Assembly (NCBI GenBank): GCA_036850595.1
Contig: CM072159.1
Coordinates: forward strand, 29,869,612 to 29,933,611
Length of the DNA: 64,000 nucleotides
Source of the DNA: Rhyacichthys aspro
Lineage: Eukaryota > Chordata > Actinopteri > Gobiiformes > Rhyacichthyidae
Direction of reading: 5' to 3'
Positions within the stretch are counted from its first letter, which is position 1. Each line of letters starts with the position of its first letter. A program made the position numbers and the translations under genes. The notes under the pieces were generated by a model. That model saw only the letters and a program-made list of their open reading frames with translations. It was not told the origin of the DNA and did no database searches. Positions 51,969 through 62,296 of the stretch are shown in pieces.

Positions 51969-52034
51969 CTCTTGGACAGAAGCTTGTTGAAAGAGAGGAA
52001 TAAGAGGATTAGTTCTCGGTATGTCAATGTGAAT
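51969..52034 (-). CDS. tbc1d22b: TBC1D22 alternative exon 'b': arginine-finger exon, TNP type
   Basis: This 66-nt exon holds 22 codons, phase 0 at both ends. It encodes IHIDIPR followed by TNPLIPLFQQASVQE, again with the IxxDxxR arginine finger. Here the finger is followed by Thr, as in the family's usual IxxDxxRT. The acceptor is very strong, with a long CT-rich tract ending CTCTCTCTGCAG. The donor is GAG before GTGAGA. It resembles human TBC1D22B as remembered (TNPLIPLFQQ…VQE). The exon joins in frame to the next one (IFERILFIW). The tract CTCTTTCTCTCTCT could bind PTB-type repressors, which is inference. Confidence 0.96.
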
Positions 52035-52038
52035 CTGC

Positions 52039-52063
52039 AGAGAGAGAAAGAGAGAAAAAAGAC
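52039..52063 (-). promoter_or_regulatory. CU-rich tract at the acceptor of alternative exon b
   Basis: In the transcript the sequence before the AG reads TCTTTTTTCTCTCTTTCT, then CTCTCTGC. It is an excellent polypyrimidine tract and also a row of UCUU/CUCUCU words that PTB-family proteins bind. Exon a has no comparable tract. Confidence 0.6.
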
Positions 52064-52172
52064 AACACTGAAGCAACGGGCAGGTTAGCATGGATCTTGC
52101 CATCACAAAGACGGACAAAGATGGCAACAGTTAGTGGATTGGTTCCTGATTGGAGGCATGCGGGCTGCTCTG

Positions 52173-52268
52173 GTCTGAAATGGATGGAGGCAGTGGTCTT
52201 CCTTGTGTTCCTCTGACAGCACATGATTGAGTGTGTGCGAGTTAGACCACCTTGACACCATTTCAGAC
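52173..52268 (-). promoter_or_regulatory. Nested inverted repeat in the inter-exon intron (candidate splicing-control hairpin)
   Basis: GTCTGAAATGG (52173-52183) pairs perfectly with CCATTTCAGAC (52258-52268). Inside it, GTGGTCT (52193-52199) pairs with AGACCAC (52244-52250). The two stems are collinear, so the intron RNA could fold into one interrupted hairpin of 96 nt. The pairing is seen in the sequence; a role in splicing is inference. Confidence 0.6.
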
Positions 52269-52453
52269 TTTCAGCCCCATATATAAACGATATGACAGGA
52301 GACAGATTTGTCAAAAAGATTCAGACGGATGCGGGACAGCAGCCGGAGCCAAGCCAACGGAAATAGTCCGACCGAGGCTTTGTGTGGTTGAGTGTGTGGC
52401 TTGTTACTGACGGGACCGAGGGGCCACAGTCCGGTCCACTCTGGCCGCCTTAC

Positions 52454-52516
52454 CTCTGTCACCTTTGGCTGCAGCACCAAAGACTCAGGGCTCATCCTAG
52501 GAATGTCTATGTGGAT
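52454..52516 (-). CDS. tbc1d22b: TBC1D22 alternative exon 'a': arginine-finger exon, MSP type
   Basis: This 63-nt exon holds 21 codons, phase 0 at both ends. It encodes IHIDIPR followed by MSPESLVLQPKVTE. IxxDxxR is TBC motif A, and its Arg is the catalytic arginine finger. The donor is strong (GAG before GTAAGG). The acceptor has a poor pyrimidine tract (TTTCTCCCGTGTCGCTGTCAG). The sequence after the finger resembles human TBC1D22A as remembered (MSPEALILQPKVTE). A homologous exon lies 419 nt downstream, so this is probably one of two mutually exclusive exons. Because its length is a multiple of three and the flanking phases are 0, using it alone, with its partner, or not at all keeps the frame. 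Confidence 0.94.
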
Positions 52517-54288
52517 CTGACAGCGACACGGGAGAAACACATGTTAGGTTCACACACATACATCAATACACCCTGGAGCAGCATCCACCACGTCTTTTCT
52601 TCTGGAGATGAACACATTTTCAAACTCTCTTGAAGGTCTGCTTTGAAAGTAAGTGAACAAACAAGAATGAGAATATAAAAGGGTAGTTCCTGTTGAGCTG
52701 TATTTGATGTTGACAGATGCAGGTCAGACCTTTAATCAAAGTGTGAATGCATTCGAAGTAAACGAATTATTCATTATACCCTTTATTTCTACTAAAAGAC
52801 AGGACACTCTCCTTAAAGAACCTCGAGCACTGACAAGACGTTCTTTTTAAAAGGACCTTTTCTAAATAGGTTTTATATCTTGCGTAGACCTTATAATATG
52901 TATATATATTATAAGACTGTAAAAATCAACTATTCAGTTTTTACAGAATATCTGTACAATTTATGTCTTATACCCTTTTTCCTGTTCTTTCTTTCTTTTT
53001 TTCTTTCTTCTATCTTTCACCTTCACTGTTAAAAAGGAAGCATCGCTGAACAAAAAAACAGGTTATTTTGTTTACAGAGTGCAAATGAAACTGAGATTTG
53101 CCGAGATGTAAATTAAAATCACAATAGTAACAGTAAGATTTACTCTATGCTTTTGAAGTTAATAGTGGGTATGTTCTTGGTAATAACACTGTAACGTATC
53201 TCTCTATGGTACATCATTTACATTACCTTTTCAATATTTTTGTAATAGGATTTGAATCTTTCAGTGTTTCTAGCATGTAACGGTAAATTATATTCATGAA
53301 GAAAGTGACAATAATGTGACTCAAACACAAGTGAATGTGCATTTGACAGGATACTGGAAGATAAGCTGAACCATTTTTTTTTTCTTTTGCTCTCTTAAAC
53401 CTAAGCTACAGAGACTTTAAGCTTACAACGCATCCAAACTCTGACAATGTTGAAATGTTGTTCTAAAATCCTTTAAGCTACTCTGACTAGATATATTTTT
53501 GTTTTCCAAAAAAATACTTCTTTGAAAACACATGCTTCTTTACTACAAACACTAAATATTTCTCTTGGGACTGAGCTGAAATGGTACTTTAATCAGTCCC
53601 AACTGCACAAAGGGATGTGGACTAAGGCTGCTCCATATGGATTTAAACTGTTTGGGCAAATTACCAATAACACAAACAAATATGAAAAGAGAGACAGATG
53701 GAGAGACAGTCGATGAACTGTCCCATATAAACACATTAAAACACACTGGTACATATATAAAAGACACACTGAACAATCACTTTGTCTACAAAAAGTTTTA
53801 AAACCTCAGTCATTTGCAAAACAAAAACATGTCCAGACACACATTATCACACAATGAGTCAAGAAAATCACACAAACCCAATATTTAGACCGTCTACAAA
53901 AACAGAGTACAGAATTTGGCAGAAAAGGAAGCTTTAAGACGCGTCCAAACACTCATCAAAACAAAGTACACCAGCTTCTTGGCACTGCGTTCAGGAGATC
54001 AATGCGAAATGGGACGCAATGCGAAGAAATATGTGTTTTCTATTGACAGTCCGCTTTGATGTTTCTTATCAACTTGGACTGAATGGAAAGTTGTTTAGAG
54101 TTAAAATAAAAATGTATTGGAGTACACAATAGAAACAGCATAGGAAAAAAAACACTTGTGGACAGATAAGTGGACAGCGTAATCCTGTCTGCGGGGTCCA
54201 TTCCTGTCAAAACACACTCTTTCTTGCACATAAACAGCTCAGTGTCCTGGACTTCAACTGAGGGATATGGAAATGAGCGGCTGTGTAC
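52517..54288 (-). other. 1.8-kb intron upstream of the alternative exons
   Basis: It is flanked by GTACAC… (donor) and …GCTGTCAG (acceptor). AT-rich, with one 10-bp AT-type inverted repeat (52890-52915: CTTATAATAT and ATATTATAAG around GTATAT). No coding sequence was seen. Confidence 0.85.
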
Positions 54289-54417
54289 CTGTCTGTACGT
54301 GTCTTGGTGGTGTTCCTCGTTGCGGGAGTCGTAGTATTGCTGGATAAAGCCAAAATATTCTTGTCTCTTCCTCTGTAGGACGCTCTCTCTTCTCTCGGCG
54401 TTGGCTGGCAGGTAACC
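54289..54417 (-). CDS. tbc1d22b: TBC1D22 exon: early TBC domain (GYLPAN...QDTYRQ)
   Basis: This 129-nt exon holds 43 codons and is in phase 0 at both ends. The acceptor reads TCTGTTCTTAG before GGT TAC CTG, and the donor reads CAG before GTACAC. The peptide starts GYLPANAERRE, continues QRKRQEYFGFIQQYYDSR and ends NEEHHQDTYRQ. This is the helical segment just before the arginine finger of TBC1D22 proteins. YFGFI and NEEHHQDTYRQ favour the B paralogue, whereas TBC1D22A is remembered as having YFAFI and NDEVHQDTYRQ. It is the most 5' exon found. The expected preceding segment (…SWSGIP…WKLLS) was looked for to position 64000 and not seen, so the upstream intron probably runs past the window. Confidence 0.96.
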
Positions 54418-56934
54418 CTAAGAACAGACACAGACGAGCAAAGATTACGTCAATTCAGTGGAAATAATTACTCATAGGGTTGACATTTTGCACCGCTACA
54501 TTTTAAACTGCATCAGCTCTAATCCAGTTTCAGGAATTACTTTACATACCAGCTTTTACAGTATTAGTTTTGACATTATGGCAGAATTTGTCTGTATAGG
54601 ACTCCAACTAATGAAATGAAAGCTGGGATATGATCGAATGTATTAAGGCATTTAGAGGGAGAATGGAAAGTGCTGACATTGATTTAATCTGCTAATTGTC
54701 TGCTGATATTTTATCATTCCAAATGGCATGTTAAAAGAATAGACGGTAAAAGAAAAGTGGATCATGTGATCAAATGTTGAATGGATAGACTGAAGTGAGA
54801 GTTAGCTCCAAGATGCCTGGTTCCCACCGATTAATATAAAAAAATAACAGGAGCTCCTTCGTCAAACTGTCATAAGGCATAATGCAGCTCAACTAACAGC
54901 TGAACCAAGTGCATGTTCACGCTGGAGGGAGTTGATCTGTGCTATAGCCCCACTGGCCTCTACTCACACTGCCACAAGCCAACAAGGGCCTGAGCACAGG
55001 GTCCTCTTGTAGGTAACGGAGAGACCAAGAGTGTGAGGAGAGAATCACTGTATAGGCTTATGTTTACACTGAATACTGGCATCTGCTGAGCTTTTACAAA
55101 TTAAAAACACTGTAAATAAACAATAGACAACCACATGGATTATTTATACTTCTACAGGTACATTCGCACTCACCAAAGATGCAAACATGAGGTTTTGCTT
55201 GAGCCTACTCCTCTCAGGGATCTATCAAATCCTGTTCTGTGATTGGCTGATGCCTCTGCGATGTCACTCCTCATTTACATAGAGTTGAGTCCTGTTTATC
55301 TTTAAATCTATGCTTGGGTCGCTGGTTTTGTTTCGCTCACGTCACTCGTTGCTTCCTCATGTGAGCATACAATGAAAATGAATAAAAGGCAGTCACTTAA
55401 GTCGCTCGTAGCACTTTTGGTGTAACGTAACCGTGCCAGACCCCAGGAAGTGTGCCTTATAGTTGAGCTCAATCACTCTCATTATTCAATCTTGTCCTGG
55501 TTTAGGTGTGAAACATGCTTGGGCCCAGTATGGATTGGAAGTTTGAGTGCACCCTAAAAGAATTCTCATTTATTCCTTTTTTTTATTGAATATGACACAG
55601 CGTTTTACTGCCTGTTATTAGCCCAATATCCCTCTGAAATTTGCTTAAGAGTACTTCTCGCAAAAGGTAATCCTTTTCAATCTGCTCTCCTTCACACAGC
55701 ACCACGAGACTTTAGACTAATACACCTGTCTGCTAACACGTCGACATGTGTACGCTATTCACGCGGGACTCATTAATGCAGCTCTGTTGATATTAACTAA
55801 GACAGCCTTTCAGTAGCATAAAGCTCGGGGCGTTTAACAGCATGTTCCTCAACTCTCTTACTTCTTTATCTGTCAATGCGGAACACTTAATGAGCCTTTA
55901 TACGAACAACTTGTTCCGAAACCTCGCCTCGAGTTGCTGAGCCAAGTTCAATCACAAACCAAGCCTCGCCGCCGGGACCGCACGCTCAGTAAATGACACA
56001 CTTCACTTTGTATAAAAAACTTTGCTGCTTGACCAAATGGTGCGCCTCTGAGGAGAAGCTACCTTTTTCCGATGGTTGTGCGCGAGTAATGGTAATGTGC
56101 GTCTGTGCACTTCTGGGACTGTTTGTCGGGCAGTTTATGCGTTCACAAGTTTGTGGAAGTGTGTATCCTCCGTGTGCGGTCAGGCTTATGCAATAAGAAG
56201 AAAGTAAACTCAGTGACTCCAGTGAACAAATGAAAAGCCTATTAAAAGCACAAAAAAACCATTAAAAGTACTATGACCAGAGGCTCTAAAATATTCACTT
56301 AGTTGGAGTTTTCAAAAGACAACTCAGACATTATTTCTAACTCTCGGGCACAAACTTGTTTTTGACATTACTCCCACAACTCGATTAAACAACGGTCGCT
56401 GAAACCTGAATATAGAAGATTAAACTATACCTGGTCCGGGAGATATGTTTATTTCACCTTCACCTCAAAACAAAACAGACAGTTCATATTTGCTTTATTG
56501 TACAATGTCAACACAAAATGAGCAGCACATCAAACAGTGAGTGAAACTTAGGCGGTTTCCTGCTTTTAGTTTTGGGGATGAGACTAGTGTGATTACTGCA
56601 GGCAAACAGAGCCCCTTCAGTTGTATTTTTACAGTAATGTGGCCCTGATCTGTCTGAAAGTATGACAGGATTATAGACACTTACACATAACGCCTGTTTA
56701 AGGAGCATCACATAACTTTTAGCCCAAAAATATACATTCTCAATATCATTTTGATGGTTCTTAGACACGAGATCAGTAGAATCATGTCTATCTCACTGTT
56801 AAAGTACCCTCAACTGGACAGAAACCTCCAATATAGCTTTAATATCCCCGGAAATAGCACTCATTGCACGTGAGTTTTGTGTTTTATTACACGCAAAAAG
56901 AGGGAGCTGAAATAGGCCAACACACTGGCCCCTC

Positions 56935-56967
56935 ACAGAGTCATATTTGAACAAAATACACTAAAAT
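56935..56967. repeat. Short dispersed repeat, copy 2
   Basis: ACAGAGTCATATTTGAAC, then AAAATACACTAAAAT, is the partner of 28041-28073, with three differences in 33 bases. Confidence 0.6.
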
Positions 56968-59900
56968 TACTGTTTGAGAAGATGTGATTTTTTCTTCCAA
57001 ACTCGACAGTCGGATAGTCTCGTGATTTTCAAACTCCATCTGACGCAGCAGCAGCTTCACACAACGGAGAGCAGACCAAAACAGAAAACAGTTTCCTTCA
57101 AATTAAATTATGTATATAACTATATCTACTTTACATCATTCCAAAACTCAAATGAATGAATCTGATTAAATTTATAATCCATCCCTAACATACTGTGATA
57201 TACTGCGATACCTAAAGTATCACGGATAATAAATGTTTATTACTTTTTTAAATTATTTTGATGTTATGTCAATACATTTTCAACATATTGCTCAAGAAGT
57301 TTTAATTTACATTGTTATAACTTATAGAATATGTCACATTAACAGAAAAAAAATAAAAATAAAAAACGATGGGAAACTTTACGTGCGTCACCCAATGTTT
57401 TACTCTTTCATCCTTGATTCTATATTTCAAAAGGTCTTCTTAAAAGCTACCTGGTAAACCTTGAGGACTGTTCCCAGAGGTCACCTAAGAGTAGATCTAA
57501 GAGCAAATCACTTTGAGTAACCACAGAGATGTTATATCTGCCATGTGCACTCTTCATTAATCTGCCTTTCTCCACATTTATTTGTCACCACTTTGAAGTT
57601 AAACTGAGCATTTGTCTGGGGACAGATTTGGCCTCAGTTCAGTCACATGTGAAAGCAACTCAATCTTGAACGTGCTTTAGTGAAATGGCCATCAAACTGA
57701 GCTCTACCTGCATTAGCAGAGACAGCGAGACATAAAGAGAGAGATGATAAAAGTAAGTACTCACTTTGACTGGGTACACTGTGAGTACCTTTGTCTTTGT
57801 TATGTCTCTGCTGTTGGTTTTGTAGCACTGCAGCGAGCAAACACATGTGTACACACTCACAAACTATCAATTTTGGGCAATGTTCTGGAGGAGAATCAAT
57901 ATAGACAACAAAAAGTTTATCTTTTTTGTTTGTGTTTTTTTTCCTGGGCCCCTAAGGGAGTCTGCAGATTCAAGAGGCTTACTCCGAGCACACACAGTTT
58001 ACAGAAACTCTTTACCTTAGCTCACCTTGACCATGCACCGAGCAGGAAATGTCACAGCAAACACAATCCACTCTTAATTCGACAAGCTTTGTATATACCC
58101 AGATGTCCCATTTCACATTCTGTGCTGAGCCATCCATCTTTTCACGCGATGTATGTCACAAATACATTTCTTATGCTGTTTATCTCTTTCTTTCAGCCAC
58201 TAACCCCAGGGTTTTGAAACATTTCCATTTTAAAATGATATACTTTTCCAGACTCCAGGCTTCTCGACAGATTTGACAGACCACGAGTACAATGGTGCAT
58301 ATACAGATGTGAAAATTGAATTTGTGAAGAAAAACAATATATACTCAAGACAGAAAATACAACGATTGCAAGGAAAAATACATAAACAGTTTGAAAAAAT
58401 TAAGCCAAAATGTACAAAAATAAAACTTGTGTAATTGAAAAAAAGTTTCAAATTTAAAATAGATAAAAATTGAAAAATTGGAATTTGGAAAAAAATAGCC
58501 AATATGCTTACCATGTAAATAAAAAAATAAAAAATATAACTCTGCATAGGCAAATAACATATTTAACTCTCAACTGTGGCCCAGCAAGTTCATTAGCTGC
58601 CTCTCTAAACAATAAATAATGCATACATAATTGATTTGTTTCTGTCTGATTTATTTCTGTCCTGAATTATACGTTTAATAAACCAGAATGGGACAATGGG
58701 CTTTATTTGCAATTTAGTTAACTTTAGAGAGTTCGTTAAATGGCACCTTTGATTTTACACAAATTAAAACAATAAAAAGATCATTAAAATCTTCAAAGCC
58801 CTGTCTACTGTAAACTATCTGTATTTGAAAAGAATCAACAAAGTCAGTGTGAAGCAGGGACAAAGGCAGAGCATCTTCAAAGTCTCCTTCAAAGACGTCT
58901 CAATACTTTTTCCTCACTGTGTGCAGCCCAAGCATTGACTTGGATACTTCTTACAGCCACATTTGGCCAAAAAACTTTCCATTAAACGTTGAAACGACAA
59001 AACGGGAAACAAAGCAGGGGGCTTCAATGTGATGTGCACTTTGCCAAATGAAGGAGATCAAGACAAGTGTGTGTTGAAGGTTAATGGACATTTTAGTGGA
59101 GGTCAGTCACGCTGCAGCTGCGCTCGCTCCGTGGGACACTGTCGAGGACGGCACACACGAGAGAGCTGTGAACGGACTATTAACTGGGTCTTAAATCACA
59201 ACAATATTAACTTATTTAGGTAAAATCTTATATGTGCTGTATGTGTGTCTACTGTGATCATGCAATATGTGGAATATTGAGATAATGACATGTGATCTGT
59301 GGATGTCCATGAAAATATTAGAGTGATTCATAAAATAATGGTTTTGTTTTTTAATGGAAATCTGATAAATAAGTTAAATAAAATAAATACATTTATTGTG
59401 TCATTGCCATCACTGAGATCTGAGAGTCATGGCAGAAGATAATGATACATTTATTTGCAAAAAGTGGCTTTTATTATGTTCTCTATTTAAAATCACTGTG
59501 CTGAATATTCTGCATTACATGGAAGTACACATAATAAACAAAAGCTTGGTGTTTACTGTAATTTAAATACTTGAAAATACTTGATGAGGTTATATCTTTT
59601 TGGAGTTTCTTTATAATTGTTTTATTTTGAGTTATTAATGAAGGTCCATAACTGTTGTTCCCACGTCATCAAACAAGAAAAATAACTTTGCAAAGTCCAT
59701 TTTAAATATATATCTTGGGAGTTTCTTGCCTTTATGTGACAGCGAGACAAAGAGACGATGTGACATGGTGGACTAGTCCATAGCTGGGAGTAGAACCAAT
59801 GTCCCACAAAGCCACATTTAAAATGGCACAATGACAAAAATGCATGTAACTAATAATTTAACGCTACACTAATGATATCTAATGTTGGACAGTTTAAACT

Positions 59901-62279
59901 ACATACTTGAGTGTACTTTATAGTTTACTTGAGTTGATTGAACTATAATTTCCACTTAAGTCAAGGGCTTAAAAAGCAGAGGTTTTCAAAACCACGGAGA
60001 TGGCAGAATGACACTGGAGCGTATTCCTGACAGCTCTGCATGACCTGACGGCGAAAAATGGGACCCGTAATGCTTCTCCCTGCCGCCGTTAATCAGTCTA
60101 CATAAGGCTCATCTCTTCATTCTCCCAATCCTTCACCACTCTAATGGATCCTCCACTCCACTAGACCCGCTGCAAAACAGGCAAAATATGCTCAGGGAAT
60201 CCATTTGGGGACTTTAAATGAAATAGTTTCTTTTAGTGAGCCGCCTTACAATTCTGAACAGATTTGTACTTAGTGGCAGCGCATTATCCTGGAAGCAAAC
60301 TGGAAACATAGTGTCCCAGGACATAAACTGCCAAAGTTCAGCAAAACTTTTTCTTGTCTGTTCATTTTCTACTTCAAATTAAAACAAATGTATAAGCTTA
60401 GTTCAAGAGATTACCAAGAAAATAATGTTATAGTCTCCTGAAAGATACATGCTCATGTAATTTCTCCATTAGCTTTTCTCTTAATGACTTCATATGAAAA
60501 GGGCTAAAGAGAGGTCAGCTTATTAAGTCCACAAAGGACAGAGAAAGAAAGAAATGGTTATTCAAAAGACAACATTATTCATTATTTGTTGACAGTGACA
60601 CTATTTTTCAAAAGCCAAGATCAGGGGATGGTCCATGTTGTTCAGTATAGTATCCATCCACCTCTTACAGACTGCAGCATAAAAAAGAAGCAGACAGATG
60701 CAATGCCAGATCTATAAGCCTTTAGACTCATATGGCAAAAGGACTAAACCATGCACTGATTTAAAAGTGCCAGTGAAAACTACTTCAATATATTGAGAAA
60801 TGGCCCAAATTTAACTTTAAATTCTGGGGTTGTATGTATTAAAATAATGCATACCTTCTTTTCAAAACACACTTATAACATATTCGTTGTTCTAAAAGTG
60901 TGTTTCCACCTTCCCCATTAAGTTTTAAAGTCTGCCATTGCTCCTGTCTGCTTCTCCAAACTGGGAGTAACTGGATAACCAATGATAGACAATACCTTTT
61001 AACCTTTTTAACAAATACAGGAATAGGATTATTCTCTGAAAAATGTTTGTAATGGTTGGTCATGTTGTGGAAAAAGTAAATGAGAGAAAACAAAAACTGT
61101 ACTTTGTATTCAAACCAAAAATGATGGTGGACTCTCAGTGGGTTTAAAGTTGTCGAAACACACTGAAAGCATTAAAAATGGATGAAGGACATGACTTAAC
61201 TAATCTATGTCATGTTGAAGAGGACAGTGAGCGGTGGGTAGTGCCGTCTCTGACTCGCGCCAGTTTTTGATCCGTCCCAAAGAAATGAGTGGCTCAAATG
61301 TAGGGGCTGCACATCCCCAAAGATTTACAAACCAAATCCACACAAGCAGCATCTTTCAACAGCGAGTCTCTGATGTGTTTACAAGAAGTGATTTGCTCAG
61401 GCCTCTTGTGTACAAAGTTGACACCAATCCACGGACTACGGTTACATGGACACACTGTGGACGAACAAACAGCAGAGATTCCTCAAGAGAGTATTACGTT
61501 CAGCCTGAGCCTCATCAGATGACTAAAGGCATGTTCTGTTTGTCTGTGGTGATATCATTATTCGTACTGGTGCAGGCTGACTGTTAAACATAATCTCTAA
61601 ATCATACGGCGCCACATCTCTTATTACCCTTTAGCCTATCAATATTTCCACGGCCAGTTAGTTTTCCCTTTTCCTCCACTTCACATTTAACAGCTACACT
61701 TCATTAGCAAACGTACATATTACCACAGGCTAACATTCTCCCACAAAGCAGAAAAGTCATTTAATTTCTTCCTTTTTCCTCGAGGCTTGGACACCAAGTG
61801 CTCTTTAAACAAATGAAATAAGGTATTATTTCTGAATAAATAGGAAGTTCAGCCAGATGCCTTTCGTATGCCAGGGGCAATGTTTGGTCATATATCAGAA
61901 AAAAACGCCAAACAGAACCATCCAGCGAGGATAAAGAACATCCTTGTGAGCTTGTTTGTTTTCCTCATATATTCTTCTTGCTTTGTTATTTTCACCGTAG
62001 CTAATAACTTTGGAGACAGTTATGTACGATATTTGCTGGTAAACGTGGACCGTTGGGGGAGCATTACTGAGCTCTGACCGCAGAGGGAAAAGTTGCTTCT
62101 GGTCTTTGTCAGGTAAAGACGAGCGCGGCTCAAGCATGCCTGCTGGAGGGGAGAAAGAAATCAAATAAGTTGGTGCACGCTGGTGAGCAGCAGAAGGGCA
62201 CAAGGGACATCACTGGAGTGAAGTTTTATTAGGTGCCTCTGCCAAGTTTATGGAATACATTGCAGGCTGCGAGTCGGAC

Positions 62280-62296
62280 TGTGTGTGTGTGTGTGT
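62280..62296. repeat. GT microsatellite
   Basis: About eight GT units lie between GGAC and CCTTTC. It is simple sequence. Confidence 0.9.

Larger units (their letters stand above)
52035..52453 (-). other. 419-nt intron between the two alternative arginine-finger exons
   Basis: It starts GTAAGG and ends in a 25-nt CT-rich tract plus CAG. It is less AT-rich than the large introns. It holds the nested inverted repeat at 52173-52268 and a GCATGC word at 52155-52160 (GCAUG is a weak RBFOX-type site). It is long enough that steric blocking of splicing between the exons is not an obvious cause of exclusivity. Confidence 0.85.
7976..54417 (-). other. tbc1d22b: TBC1D22-family Rab GAP gene, partial (six exons, both ends outside the window)
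   Basis: The gene runs right to left and is open at both ends. Six exons with GT-AG borders join without a frame break into the front half of a TBC (Tre-2/Bub2/Cdc16) domain, which speeds GTP hydrolysis by Rab GTPases on membranes using an Arg and a Gln finger. Both fingers are visible: IHIDIPR (twice, in alternative exons) and SGYVQGIND. Using one alternative exon, the visible coding length is 490 or 493 nt, about 164 residues of a protein usually near 500. The words YYDSRNEEHHQDTYRQ, ENFDV, EADSFWCMSKLLDGIQ and IQKKVKALEELVSRID agree better with TBC1D22B than with TBC1D22A as I remember them. The paralogue call is from memory and less certain than the family call. Intron sizes from 5' to 3' are about 1.8, 0.4, 5.6, 19.8 and 18.3 kb. 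Confidence 0.93.

Noticed and set aside
55501..55558. Dispersed element with GCTTGGGCCCAGTATGG then GAGTGCACCC
   Set aside because: It feels like a known teleost repeat, but ends, target duplication and family could not be established.
57744..58217. 157-codon plus-strand open frame, longest outside low-complexity DNA
   Set aside because: No family recognised, and overlapping minus-strand frames. Length is within reach of chance in 64 kb.
61234..61587. 117-codon plus-strand open frame ending in a hydrophobic stretch
   Set aside because: It begins at GTG rather than ATG, has no recognised domain and no promoter or splice signals that can be supported.
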